In this document: positions 1-8,508 of the stretch, piece by piece
Layout: every line of letters begins with the position of its first letter
How positions within the stretch are numbered: the first letter of the stretch is position 1
NCBI GenBank assembly: GCA_902795525.1
Contig: CADBLN010000005.1
Span: 1-16,373 of the forward strand
Reading direction: 5' to 3'
Origin: an uncultured Erysipelotrichaceae bacterium
Lineage (GTDB): Bacteria > Bacillota_I > Bacilli_A > Erysipelotrichales > Erysipelotrichaceae
DNA length: 16,373 bases
Notes under the pieces: generated by a model
The model's input: the letters and a program-made list of their open reading frames with translations, nothing else
Databases searched by the model: none
What the model was told of the DNA's origin: nothing
Translations under genes and position numbers: made by a program

Positions 1-83
1 GCAGCACTTTCATTTAAGTCCTTTATTTGATCTTTTAAATTGTAAAAATCAGCCGATAAAACTGATGGAGAAATTATTGTCAT
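1..83 (-). CDS. rpe: Ribulose-phosphate 3-epimerase, N-terminal fragment cut by window edge
   Basis: Only the first 27 or so codons are inside the window. The reverse-strand translation begins MTIISPSVLSADFYNLKDQI, which matches the family's N-terminal PSxLSADF signature at the first strand of the TIM barrel. The family interconverts ribulose 5-phosphate and xylulose 5-phosphate in the pentose phosphate pathway. The start ATG (81-83) overlaps the rsgA stop as ATGA, and an AAGGAG ribosome binding site lies about 8 nt upstream inside the rsgA 3' end, so translation is probably coupled to rsgA. rpe directly after rsgA is the classical Firmicutes order. The catalytic residues lie outside the window, so the identity rests on the N-terminal motif plus context. 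Confidence 0.88.
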   Translation of the reverse strand, partial: MTIISPSVLSADFYNLKDQIKDLNESA

Positions 84-943
84 TTTTCCCACTCCTTTAC
101 TTGATTGCATTGAGTTGATATCTCGACATAATGTTGATATCTAATTGATGAGATTCTTTTTTCCTCAACCCCTTTTTTGATTGCACAATTTGGCTCATTG
201 ATATGTGCACAATCATTAAAACGACATTTCTCAACATTCTGAAAGTCAGGTATTTTACTCGCTAAAATCTTTGCATCAATCCTTGACAAATCTAATGATG
301 AGAATCCTGGTGTGTCAGCAATCCAACCACCGGCAACAGGATATAGTTGCGTATGCCGTGTGGTATGTTTTCCTCTTCCCATAGCTTGGGATATTTCTTG
401 GGTAGCTGCCGCAAAGTCTTTGTCTAATTTATTGAGAATGGTGCTTTTACCAACACCAGATTGTCCAGTTAAAACTGTTATTCTATTTTTTAATTGGTTC
501 TTTATGTCGTCGATAGTTAAATCATGACCGCTAAGAATCACAGTATAGCCAGCTTTTCGATAATCTTCAATAAAGTTATATACCTTATCATTCTCATCCA
601 CCAAATCCATCTTGGTGATGACAATAATTGGTTCTATATCTGCATAACAAATTAGAAATACCAACTTATCAACTAATAAACTTGAAAAATCTGGTTCAAC
701 TGCGCTCATGACAATCATAGCTTGATCTATATTGGCTATTGCTGGTCTAATTAGGAAGTTTTTACGAGGCATAATCCTTTGGATACCATATTGTCCTTCT
801 AATTCGTCATATTCAACTAAATCACCAACAACAGGTTTTAACCCTAAACGCAGTTTGCCCATTGCCACAGTATTTATCTGTTTGTTGTCTGCGGTTAAAA
901 CCGTATATTGATTAGATACTATCTTTATAATTTGTCCTTGCAT
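80..943 (-). CDS. rsgA: Ribosome small subunit-dependent GTPase A (30S maturation)
   Basis: This is a 287-residue circularly permuted GTPase that checks late 30S subunit assembly. An N-terminal OB-fold (about 1-65) is followed by the permuted motifs: G4 TKMD at 110-113, G1 GQSGVGKS at 160-167, the switch region with GRGKHTTRH at 189-197, and G3 DTPG at 210-213. The C-terminal zinc-binding motif has C240, C245, H247 and C253. Length and motif order are normal for the family. The ATG is one base after the prkC TAG stop and I see no Shine-Dalgarno sequence, so translation probably depends on reinitiation after prkC. Location after the PrkC kinase gene is meaningful: the B. subtilis homologue (CpgA/YloQ) is a known PrkC substrate. 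The stop overlaps the rpe start. Confidence 0.97.
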   Translation of the reverse strand: MQGQIIKIVSNQYTVLTADNKQINTVAMGKLRLGLKPVVGDLVEYDELEGQYGIQRIMPRKNFLIRPAIANIDQAMIVMSAVEPDFSSLLVDKLVFLICYADIEPIIVITKMDLVDENDKVYNFIEDYRKAGYTVILSGHDLTIDDIKNQLKNRITVLTGQSGVGKSTILNKLDKDFAAATQEISQAMGRGKHTTRHTQLYPVAGGWIADTPGFSSLDLSRIDAKILASKIPDFQNVEKCRFNDCAHINEPNCAIKKGVEEKRISSIRYQHYVEISTQCNQVKEWEK

Positions 944-944
944 A

Positions 945-2639
945 CTAGTAATAATAAATAATTATCTTTTTATCAGTTGTTTGACTATATTGTTGGCCAC
1001 CTTCTGGGTCTGTCTTAACCACTGTTCCAGGGGTGTATTTGTATTCCTTAAAATTCCCTTCTTCATCCAAGACAATATTCTCTTCACTTGGTAATTGTTT
1101 CAGTTCGACTGTAGCACCTAAATTTTGCAAATTCTGTTGTGCAGCAGAAATTTCATAACCTACTAAGTTTGGAATTTGGAAAGTTGAAATTTTACTAATT
1201 TCCAAACTGATTTGCCTAGCCTCATATGGGTCTATCTTAGTTCCACCTTCTAAACTCTGCCTTAAAATTGTCCCTGCTTCTTTGCCTGGATCGACTGTTT
1301 CAGTTATATCTACAACAAATCCAGCTGCTTCCAAAACAGGTTTCACAGAATTGATGTTTTGACCGACATAGTTTTCTACCTTAAAATACTTACCACTTGA
1401 AACATATAAAACAACCGTAGCTCCCGGTTCCACACTTTGATTGGCGGCAGGTTGTGTTCTTAAGACAATGTCCTTATCCACATCATCTGTAGCCTCCCTT
1501 TCAATGGAGGTAACTTTTAAGCCATGTGACTCTAGAATCGTGGTTGCATCAGTAATTGTTTTGCCAGCAACACTAGGTACTATAATGTGTTGCTCTTCAG
1601 GACCAACCTTTCCATTCAATAATAATAGTATGTATAACAATGCACCAGCTAGTGCCACAGCAGCTAATCCAGCCAAAACTCCTCCAGCCGTAATGCCACT
1701 GCTTCTCGTTGAAGTCTTTTTTACCTTTATAGCTTTTGCTGGTTTTGGAGTGGCTTTTTCAACAGCGGCTTTTTCTTGTTGAGCTTTTACACTGTCTAGA
1801 ACTATCTTTTGCTCATGAATTCTTGAAAAATCTAAACAAGTAACCAAATCATTATACATTTCATCAGCACTGTTATAACGGTCTTTCTTTTCTTTGGCTG
1901 TTGCCCTAATTACGATGTTTTCAACCGATTGTGGTAAATCAGGGTTGAAAGCTCTAACACTAGGAATAGCTTCATGCATATGTTTTATTGCGATTTGAAC
2001 AGCTGTTTCGCCATGGAATGGTACATCACCTGTCAGCATTTCATAGAAAACCACTCCTAAAGAATAAATGTCACTTTGAATTGTGGCTTGTTGGCCTTTA
2101 GCCAATTCTGGTGCTAAATAATGAACTGATCCCATCACTGTATCAGTTTGTGTCAATTGTTGAGCATCTCCTGTAAAAGCAATGCCAAAGTCTGAAAGCT
2201 TAACTGAACCATCATCCTTCACTAATACATTTTGAGATTTTATATCCCTGTGAATGATATTGTTCTTATGAGCGTGAGCCGTTGCAGAAACTAATTGCTT
2301 CATGATATTAATAGCTTCATCAGGATACAACGCCCCTCTTGCTTTTATTAGCTGTTTCAAAGTTTTGCCAGGAACATATTCCATGACAATGTAGTTTTTG
2401 TTATTTTCCTCACCAACATCATAAACTTCTACAATATTTGGATGAGATAAGCTCGTAATGGCACTTGCTTCTTTTTGAAATCTGCGTAAGTTAACAGGAT
2501 CATTGTTTAACTCACCACGTAAAACCTTGATAGCAACTTGACGTTTTAGAATAGAATCCACAGCTAGATAAACATCTGCCATGCCTCCTTCTCCTACTCT
2601 CTTAGAAATAATATAACGATTACCAATTGTCTCTGCCAT
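945..2639 (-). CDS. prkC: PASTA-domain Ser/Thr protein kinase (PrkC/Stk1 type)
   Basis: This is a membrane-anchored eukaryote-type kinase that senses cell-wall fragments and phosphorylates cell-division, wall and translation proteins. From the chosen start (564 residues) the order is: Gly loop GEGGMADV (16-23), ATP lysine in VAIKV (K38), catalytic HRD (130-132), DFG (150-152), a Thr-rich activation loop ending in APE (about 163-178), a basic Ala/Lys juxtamembrane stretch, one TM helix (about 315-341) and three extracellular PASTA repeats (about 350-415, 418-483, 485-564). The third PASTA repeat carries an acidic insertion. An in-frame ATG exists 12 nt upstream (2649-2651), but the ATG at 2637-2639 has a GGTG ribosome binding site and begins the usual AETIGNRY-like sequence one base after the prpC stop, so I prefer it. 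It is preceded by its antagonist phosphatase prpC and followed by rsgA. Confidence 0.96.
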   Translation of the reverse strand: MAETIGNRYIISKRVGEGGMADVYLAVDSILKRQVAIKVLRGELNNDPVNLRRFQKEASAITSLSHPNIVEVYDVGEENNKNYIVMEYVPGKTLKQLIKARGALYPDEAINIMKQLVSATAHAHKNNIIHRDIKSQNVLVKDDGSVKLSDFGIAFTGDAQQLTQTDTVMGSVHYLAPELAKGQQATIQSDIYSLGVVFYEMLTGDVPFHGETAVQIAIKHMHEAIPSVRAFNPDLPQSVENIVIRATAKEKKDRYNSADEMYNDLVTCLDFSRIHEQKIVLDSVKAQQEKAAVEKATPKPAKAIKVKKTSTRSSGITAGGVLAGLAAVALAGALLYILLLLNGKVGPEEQHIIVPSVAGKTITDATTILESHGLKVTSIEREATDDVDKDIVLRTQPAANQSVEPGATVVLYVSSGKYFKVENYVGQNINSVKPVLEAAGFVVDITETVDPGKEAGTILRQSLEGGTKIDPYEARQISLEISKISTFQIPNLVGYEISAAQQNLQNLGATVELKQLPSEENIVLDEEGNFKEYKYTPGTVVKTDPEGGQQYSQTTDKKIIIYYY

Positions 2640-2640
2640 A

Positions 2641-3354
2641 TTATTCACCATCCACTATCACTGCTGTAATGTTATCAAAACCACCAGCTGAATTTGCTTT
2701 ATTTATTAGTTGTTTACACTTTTCGTCATTGCTTTTGGCACTGGTTAAAATCTTTATGATTTCGTTAGGTGCTACATAATTATGTAAACCATCTGAGCAT
2801 AATAATAATGCTTTATATTTATCTGTTAATTGGTAGATATCTCCTTCTACTTTAGGCCAAATGCCTACTGCTCTTGTAATAATATGTTTCCCAACTTCCC
2901 TAGCCTGCTCTGGAGACATGCCCTCTTTTACTACCAAATCATTAGCAAGGCTGTGGTCTTCAGTAATCTTAATTAGCATGTCAGCTTTTGTTAAATAGTA
3001 AGCTCTTGAATCGCCAACATTTAAAATCCAAACGTCATCTTCGGTAATAATTGCAGCAACTATTGTCGTGCCCATTCCTTTTAGATTAACACTATTATTT
3101 GCTTCTTCGAAAACAATTTTGTTAACCTTTTTCAATGATTGCTTAAACCATTTTTCAGGATTGTGATCATAGAGATTCTTGAAATATGTCATTAATAAGT
3201 TGCAAGCTAACTTGCTGGCCACATCACCTGCTTGGTGTCCACCAATGCCATCTGCGACCACGACTAAAGTAGCATCGTTTTCTTCCACGATTGCAAAGGC
3301 ATCTTGATTCTGATTTCTAGCTTTGCCGATATCAGTTAATCCATATGCACCCAT
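2641..3354 (-). CDS. prpC: PP2C-family Ser/Thr phosphatase (PrpC/Stp)
   Basis: This 237-residue metal-dependent phosphatase reverses PrkC phosphorylation. PP2C motifs appear in order: RNQNQD (13-18) with metal ligand D18, DGIGGH (35-40), GTTIV (95-99), NVGDSR (112-117), CSDGL (186-190) with D188, and DNIT (227-230) with D227. The full set of metal aspartates is present, so an active enzyme is expected. The open frame extends 21 codons further upstream into rlmN, but the ATG at 3352-3354 gives the canonical MGAYGLTDIGKARNQNQD start. It is preceded by a strong AGGAGT site 8 nt away that lies in the last codons of rlmN. The gap to the rlmN stop is one base and to prkC one base, consistent with coupled expression. 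Confidence 0.96.
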   Translation of the reverse strand: MGAYGLTDIGKARNQNQDAFAIVEENDATLVVVADGIGGHQAGDVASKLACNLLMTYFKNLYDHNPEKWFKQSLKKVNKIVFEEANNSVNLKGMGTTIVAAIITEDDVWILNVGDSRAYYLTKADMLIKITEDHSLANDLVVKEGMSPEQAREVGKHIITRAVGIWPKVEGDIYQLTDKYKALLLCSDGLHNYVAPNEIIKILTSAKSNDEKCKQLINKANSAGGFDNITAVIVDGE

Positions 3355-3355
3355 A

Positions 3356-4393
3356 TCAGTGACTCCTTTCATATTTGCTACGCAACTGCCCACAAGCTGC
3401 ATCAATATCATCCCCATGTTTTTGTCTTAAAGTGCAACGAACATGGTTACTCATCAATTTATCATAAAAAGTCATAGCTGTTTTGTAATCAGTTGAACTA
3501 TAACCGTTTTCATCAACTGTATTGTAAGGAATTAAATTAACATAAACATCAAAGTCCTTGGTTAATTCAATTAGTTGTCTTAAACAATCATCAGTATCAT
3601 TGATATCTTTTAATAAGATATACTCAAACGATAAACGTCTATTGTTTTGACTGGCATAATACTTTAATGCATCCATCAGTTTTTCAAGTGGATAAGCTTT
3701 ATTAACAGGCATAATTTTACTTCTTAACTCATTGTTAGGAGCATGTAAGCTAATTGCTAGATTATATTGGACATGCTCATCCGCAAAACGCCTAATTCCA
3801 TCCACAAGGCCACATGTTGAAATTGTGATATGGCGGGCACCAATTCCTAAACCTAAATCATGGTTCACAATACCACAAAAGTTTAACACATTATCATAAT
3901 TATCGAAAGGCTCGCCAATACCCATCACCACAATATGTGATACTCTTATCCCTTCTGCCTCAACATCCTTTTGTACATCCAAAACTTGCAAAACCATCTC
4001 CCCACTAGTGAGGTCTCTTTTCTTTTTCATCAAACCTGAAGCACAAAAACTACAAGCCATATTGCAACCAACTTGGGAAGTAACACAAATGCTATTACCA
4101 TAGTCATAATGCATTAATACAGATTCTATTAAAGATCCATCTTTTAATTCAAACAAGTATTTTCTAGTTCCATCTTGAGACACTTGCTTTTGAATAATTT
4201 TCAATTGTTCACAACTATAATTTTCTTCAAGCCAGTTTCTTAAATCTTTACTAAGGTTGCTCATCTCCTCAAAAGAACTTACTTTCTGACGATACAACCA
4301 TTGAAATACTTGTGTTGCGTTGTATTTTTTAAAACCATTGTCTAACAAGACTTGAGTCAATTGTTCTAAGTTTAAATCGTAAATTGAAATCAT
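3356..4393 (-). CDS. rlmN: Dual-specificity 23S rRNA/tRNA adenine-C2 methyltransferase (radical SAM)
   Basis: This 345-residue radical SAM enzyme makes 2-methyladenosine in 23S rRNA (A2503 in E. coli numbering) and in some tRNAs. The 4Fe-4S ligands are C110, C114 and C117 (CxxxCxxC). C103 and C334 match by spacing the two mechanistic cysteines of E. coli RlmN (C118 and the methylated C355), the latter in the conserved DAACGQL. SAM-binding GEP is at 160-162 and an N-terminal helical accessory domain covers about 1-90. No Cfr-like features were noticed. The start ATG has a GGAGA site about 6 nt upstream and lies 15 nt after the rsmB stop. The last codons contain the ribosome binding site of prpC. 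Confidence 0.97.
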   Translation of the reverse strand: MISIYDLNLEQLTQVLLDNGFKKYNATQVFQWLYRQKVSSFEEMSNLSKDLRNWLEENYSCEQLKIIQKQVSQDGTRKYLFELKDGSLIESVLMHYDYGNSICVTSQVGCNMACSFCASGLMKKKRDLTSGEMVLQVLDVQKDVEAEGIRVSHIVVMGIGEPFDNYDNVLNFCGIVNHDLGLGIGARHITISTCGLVDGIRRFADEHVQYNLAISLHAPNNELRSKIMPVNKAYPLEKLMDALKYYASQNNRRLSFEYILLKDINDTDDCLRQLIELTKDFDVYVNLIPYNTVDENGYSSTDYKTAMTFYDKLMSNHVRCTLRQKHGDDIDAACGQLRSKYERSH

Positions 4394-4408
4394 CTTTTTC
4401 TCCGCTAG

Positions 4409-5662
4409 TTATTCTACCACACTTTTATACATGTTAGCGATATAAAAGCCATCAGAATCATTTTCATATGGAAAAATGGTCCTTTGATATACAAGTTCAA
4501 AATCATTATGATGCAGCAAGAACGACTCTATTTGTTTTTCATTTTCCTTCTTGTTTAAGGTACATGTTGAGTAAGTGAGATGCCCACCATTTTTGACCAT
4601 TAATGCAGCTGCATCTAGAAGTTGTGATTGTAATTGGACAATTTCATCAATGTCTTCAGGTTTTAAATTAATCTTAATCTCTGGTTTATGCTTTAGTGTT
4701 CCTAAACCGCTACAAGGAGCATCTAAAAGCACCTTATCAAAGTAATAAAGCGGAAGTGTAACTGGTAGTTTCCTGCTGTCAGCACACATAGCATTAACAC
4801 AAGTAGTCCCATATTTTTCGCATGCTTCCTTAATTAAATCAACACGTTGTTGGTATACATCAAATGCATATATTTCAGCCTGGTTTTCAACTGCCATTGC
4901 CATTTGAACTGTTTTTGTTCCAGGAGCAGCACACATATCCAGAATCCTTTCATTCTTTCTAGGATCAACTATTTGGACAACTTGTTGGCTGCTTTCTGAT
5001 TGAATAATCACCAAATTCTTCCTGAAATAGTCTGTATTTAAAACATTACCATCATAATACAAACATCCAGGGATATCTCCTTGAGAAAAACGAGGGTCCT
5101 GTAATAGTTCTTTTTCACTTGTTAATAAGGTGTTTGCCCTTAAAGCTACTTTACCGTCGTTTAAGCAATCCCAAGCAATATCACTCATAGCTTTTTTACC
5201 ATAGTGAGCTAACCATAGCCTTATTAACCAATCAGGTTGGCTGGTTTCAACACCCATTTTGGTTACTTCATCTGTTTCATTAACCCTTTGTGGCCCATTT
5301 TCTGCCACTTTTCTTAAGACGGCATTAACCAATGATACATAATTTCCACCACTTATACCTTTGGCGATTTCAACCGCTTCATTTACAACGGCATAAGAAG
5401 GTAATTTATCCAATAGATATAATTGATATGTACTCATATCAAGCAATATCGACAACTCCTCCGTTGGAGCTTTTTTAACATACAAAGACCATTGATATCT
5501 AACATAGCGATAGTTTCTCAATGTCCCATATACTAATTGCGTTGCTAAGGATTTATCAACTTCACTTAAGTCTTCTCCTAAGCTACGCAAAGATAAATTT
5601 GCATATTTTTGATTAAGTAAAGTGTCACATAAACACCTGTATGCTATTTCTCTTACATTCAT
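4409..5662 (-). CDS. rsmB: 16S rRNA (cytosine-967 C5)-methyltransferase
   Basis: This 417-residue protein is predicted to methylate C967 of 16S rRNA. An N-terminal NusB-like RNA-binding domain (about 1-130, with the family's VNEAVEIAK and VNAVLRK segments) is joined to a Rossmann methyltransferase domain. That domain has SAM motif LDMCAAPGTKT (241-251), motif IV DAPCSGLGT (314-322) with C317, motif VI STCTL (365-369) with the nucleophile C367, and a C-terminal DGFYIANMYK. Both cysteines required in the RsmB/NOP2 family are present. The gene starts three bases after the priA stop. The upstream sequence (GGACTAAAAA) is only a weak ribosome binding site, so coupling to priA is likely. In the classical cluster def and fmt precede rsmB, but they are absent here. 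Confidence 0.95.
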   Translation of the reverse strand: MNVREIAYRCLCDTLLNQKYANLSLRSLGEDLSEVDKSLATQLVYGTLRNYRYVRYQWSLYVKKAPTEELSILLDMSTYQLYLLDKLPSYAVVNEAVEIAKGISGGNYVSLVNAVLRKVAENGPQRVNETDEVTKMGVETSQPDWLIRLWLAHYGKKAMSDIAWDCLNDGKVALRANTLLTSEKELLQDPRFSQGDIPGCLYYDGNVLNTDYFRKNLVIIQSESSQQVVQIVDPRKNERILDMCAAPGTKTVQMAMAVENQAEIYAFDVYQQRVDLIKEACEKYGTTCVNAMCADSRKLPVTLPLYYFDKVLLDAPCSGLGTLKHKPEIKINLKPEDIDEIVQLQSQLLDAAALMVKNGGHLTYSTCTLNKKENEKQIESFLLHHNDFELVYQRTIFPYENDSDGFYIANMYKSVVE

Positions 5663-5665
5663 TTT

Positions 5666-7837
5666 TTAGTCCAATACATAAGGGTCTACATCTATTTGTA
5701 TTTTAAGTTGGTTTTTATTGAAAGCCTGTTGTTGAAACCATTGCCAGACTAACTCAATCAACTCTTCCCTGTTTTTTCCCTTCATAACTATTCTTTGACG
5801 ATACTCATTTATAATTCTTGGCAATTGAGAAGGTCCCAATGTCCTTATTTCTTCATGATTCCTAAAATACTGTGCCGCTTTCCAAGCTGCTTCAGAAACT
5901 CTTTCTTCATTCTTTCCACTAAAACCAATAGCAACCATATAGCAGTAAGGAGGATAAGTACCAATATGGCGATAACTCATTTCTTCATTAAAAAAGGAAA
6001 TATAGTCTTGTTTAACCGCATGACGGATACCATAGTGGTTACAATCGTAAGCCTGTACATAGACTTCACCCGCTTCGTGTCCTCTTCCGCTTCTGCCACT
6101 AGCTTGTACAATTAAGTCAAAAGTAATTTCAACACTTCTATAGTCAGTTCTTCCCAACAAAGCGTCGGCATTAAAAATTCCTACTAAAGTAACATCAGGA
6201 TAATCCAACCCTTTGGCAATCATTTGAGTTCCTAACAGAATATCAGCGTCATGCCTTTCAAAAGATTCTAAAATTGCTTGATGTCCGCCTTTTCTCTTAG
6301 TTGTATCAGCATCCATTCTCAAGATACTCGCTTGTGGAAATGCTTCTTGAATCGTTTCATATAACTTTTGTGTGCCCAAACCATAGTGATTCCAGTTTTG
6401 TGAACCACATTTTGGACAAACGATATCAGCACTGCTTTCATGTCCACAAGTATGACACATCAGTTTGTTGCTATCTTTGTGATAGCTCATTGCAATATCA
6501 CAATTAGGACATTGGATAACTTCGCCACAACTACGACACTTCATAATTGTTGTATAACCTCGGCGATTCAAAAGAAGAATGCATTGTTGGTGTTTATCTA
6601 ATCTTTCTTGGATTGCTTGTTTTAATTGAGAAGACAGAATGGTATTGCCCTTTCTTATCTCCTTTTGCATATCAATTAAATGGCTAACTGGTAGATTTTG
6701 GTGGATCCTATTTTTTAATTCAATTAATTTATAAACTCCTTTTACAGCTCTTGCGTAACTTTCTAGAGTTGGAGTCGCACTGCCTAGAATAACCTTGCAT
6801 TTGTGATGTTTAGCCCTTTCAATTGCGATGTCTCTACAATGATATTTAGGTGTTGAATCCTGTTTATAAGAATGATCATGCTCTTCATCTAGAACAATAA
6901 GACCCAAATTATCAAACGGCATAAAGATGGCACTTCTAGTACCAACTACAATCTTAACATCTTTGTTTTTAACTAACTGATACTGTTCATATCGTTCCTG
7001 ATCATTCAGTTTCGAATGATAGATTGCGATGTTATGACCAAACCTATTGGTCATCCTGGTAACCATTTGAGGGGTTAAGGAGATTTCAGGAACCAAAATT
7101 AACACCTGTTTATTCTGCTTACACATTCTAGAAGCCAACTGCATGTAAATCTCAGTTTTACCACTTCCTGTTAAACCATGTAATAAAATTACATCGTTAT
7201 CTGATTCCTCAACCTCTTTTATAGCATCTCTTTGTTCTTGAGTTAAAGGATACGCTGCTTCTTTTATATCCAAATCTGAAAAAGCTGCACTCCTTTCTTG
7301 AGACACTACTAAAACTGCCCCCTTTTTCAACAATGCACCTAAAACACCAGGAAACATCTTATTGAAATTACTTCTTAGAATCATGCCTTGCTTTAAAACA
7401 ACTAATGCTTGTTGTTGCTTTTTTGAAGTAAATTTGCTTTCATCTAGTAATTTAACATGGTATTCAAGCACAGCTGCCTTGCTCGCACTTTTTGGTTTGA
7501 TTTTGTTTGGCAACATCGCTTGAAAACAGCTTATGGTTGGTGAAATTGTTTGATGAGCCATCCACAAACCCAAATCATACAATTCCGCATTTAAAATAGG
7601 CTCATCATCTAAAACTTCTTGTATCTCTTTTAATTCATAGCCTAAATCCTTTTCGTATTCGTCTAAGGACTTGCACATTTGAATAGTTTCATGCACAAAA
7701 GCAACTATTGTTTGATAGCCTAGTGGAACTTGTACCCGCATGCCTCTTCTCACATTAAGTGAATCAGCGCAATAGTAGGTAAAGGTCTTATTTAAACTCA
7801 TTGTTGGATGCTCCAACCAAACATTAACTAGTTGCAC
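5666..7837 (-). CDS. priA: Primosomal replication-restart helicase PriA
   Basis: This 723-residue 3'-to-5' DNA helicase reloads the replisome at stalled forks. It has an N-terminal 3'BD-type DNA-binding domain (about 1-110) and helicase lobe 1 with Walker A GLTGSGKT (221-228), DEEH (317-320) and GSATP (352-356). A zinc-binding insertion contains eight cysteines (C434, C437, C443, C446, C461, C464, C474, C477), followed by helicase lobe 2 and the C-terminal domain. Motif VI reads QASGRSGR (578-585) where the family usually has QVAGRAGR, and KGLD (542-545) replaces the usual KGHD. The start is a GTG (7835-7837) with a GGTGAT site 5 nt upstream. It is the first gene after the terminator following gmk. 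Confidence 0.97.
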   Translation of the reverse strand: MQLVNVWLEHPTMSLNKTFTYYCADSLNVRRGMRVQVPLGYQTIVAFVHETIQMCKSLDEYEKDLGYELKEIQEVLDDEPILNAELYDLGLWMAHQTISPTISCFQAMLPNKIKPKSASKAAVLEYHVKLLDESKFTSKKQQQALVVLKQGMILRSNFNKMFPGVLGALLKKGAVLVVSQERSAAFSDLDIKEAAYPLTQEQRDAIKEVEESDNDVILLHGLTGSGKTEIYMQLASRMCKQNKQVLILVPEISLTPQMVTRMTNRFGHNIAIYHSKLNDQERYEQYQLVKNKDVKIVVGTRSAIFMPFDNLGLIVLDEEHDHSYKQDSTPKYHCRDIAIERAKHHKCKVILGSATPTLESYARAVKGVYKLIELKNRIHQNLPVSHLIDMQKEIRKGNTILSSQLKQAIQERLDKHQQCILLLNRRGYTTIMKCRSCGEVIQCPNCDIAMSYHKDSNKLMCHTCGHESSADIVCPKCGSQNWNHYGLGTQKLYETIQEAFPQASILRMDADTTKRKGGHQAILESFERHDADILLGTQMIAKGLDYPDVTLVGIFNADALLGRTDYRSVEITFDLIVQASGRSGRGHEAGEVYVQAYDCNHYGIRHAVKQDYISFFNEEMSYRHIGTYPPYCYMVAIGFSGKNEERVSEAAWKAAQYFRNHEEIRTLGPSQLPRIINEYRQRIVMKGKNREELIELVWQWFQQQAFNKNQLKIQIDVDPYVLD

Positions 7838-7868
7838 AATATCACCATTTCTATTTTAACATAGAGGC

Positions 7869-7898
7869 CAAAAAATAAGGCATTGAAATCAATGCCTA
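7869..7898 (-). terminator. Rho-independent terminator after gmk, overlapping its stop codon
   Basis: Read on the minus strand, AGGCATTG pairs with CAATGCCT (8 bp, 4-nt loop ATTT; plus-strand arms 7878-7885 and 7890-7897). It is followed directly by TTATTTTTT. The upstream arm overlaps the gmk TAG stop (7896-7898). It lies between gmk and priA, with only about 31 nt left before the priA start, so it may be a partial terminator or attenuator. Confidence 0.85.
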
Positions 7899-8456
7899 CA
7901 TGTGTCTTTTAATAATTACGGAAATTAATTCAGCAGCCAAATCAGCGTCGTCGTTACACACTACATATTTGTATTCGGAAACTAAATTCATTTCCCTTTG
8001 TGCTTTCGCAAGCCTTTGCTGAACAATCTCTTCCGCTTCAGTCCTTCTACCTCTAATTCGTTTTTCTAATTCTTCCATTGATGGTGGAGTAATGAAGATG
8101 GTTAAGGCTTCAGGACATTTCGCCTTTACGGACATGGCCCCTTCAACCTCAATCTCTAAAAGAACATTCTTTCCTTGCTCTCTTAACTCTTCAACTTTGT
8201 CTTTTGGGGTTCCATAATAATTGCCCACAAATTCAGTCCACTCCAACAGTTCATTATTGCTAATAGCTTCTTCAAAACGCTCCCTACTTACAAAATAATA
8301 ATCAACCGCATCATGTTCGCCAGGTCTCATGCTGCGCGAAGTCATTGAAATAGAATAAGCGAGGTTTAGTTCTGGGTCTTTGACAAACTTATCTCTCACC
8401 GTGCCTTTTCCAACACCTGATGGACCAGAAATAACAATCAATAAACCTTTTTTCAC
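7896..8456 (-). CDS. gmk: Guanylate kinase
   Basis: This 186-residue enzyme phosphorylates GMP to GDP with ATP, an essential step of guanine nucleotide synthesis and salvage. The P-loop GPSGVGKGT is at 11-19. The GMP-binding segment SMTSRSMRPGEHDAVDYYFV occupies 37-56, YYGTP is at 80-84, and EIEVEG at 101-106 corresponds to the usual EIDVQG. The lid region contains RRTE around 138-141. Length is normal. The start is a GTG (8454-8456) with a very strong GGGAGGTG ribosome binding site about 6 nt upstream. It is the first gene of the leftward housekeeping block and has a recognisable sigma-A-type promoter in the short region shared with rqcH. Confidence 0.97.
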   Translation of the reverse strand: MKKGLLIVISGPSGVGKGTVRDKFVKDPELNLAYSISMTSRSMRPGEHDAVDYYFVSRERFEEAISNNELLEWTEFVGNYYGTPKDKVEELREQGKNVLLEIEVEGAMSVKAKCPEALTIFITPPSMEELEKRIRGRRTEAEEIVQQRLAKAQREMNLVSEYKYVVCNDDADLAAELISVIIKRHM

Positions 8457-8479
8457 AACTCACACCTCCCTTTTATATC

Positions 8480-8508
8480 ATTTAACTCGTTTTATATTGT
8501 TATGTCAA
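8480..8508 (-). promoter_or_regulatory. Predicted sigma-A promoter for gmk
   Basis: On the minus strand a perfect -35 TTGACA (plus 8503-8508) and a 4/6 -10 TTAAAT (plus 8480-8485) are separated by 17 nt. The transcript would start about 15-20 nt before the GTG, just upstream of the GGGAGGTG ribosome binding site. The -10 match is modest. Confidence 0.6.

Noticed and set aside
1441..1782. Plus-strand open frame of 113 codons opposite prkC
   Set aside because: It lies wholly antisense to the prkC TM and PASTA-1 region, its composition looks like a shadow, and it has no ribosome binding site of note.
2640..2651. Upstream ATG for prkC adding four residues
   Set aside because: It would overlap prpC by 11 nt and has a weaker upstream site than the ATG at 2637-2639.
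3355..3417. N-terminal extension of prpC by 21 codons into rlmN
   Set aside because: The PP2C fold starts at MGAYGLTDIG, and a strong AGGAGT is placed correctly for ATG 3352-3354, which would be wasted if the longer frame were used.
5795..6115. Plus-strand open frame of 106 codons opposite priA
   Set aside because: It is antisense to the conserved PriA helicase and C-terminal domains and its translation has no recognisable motif.
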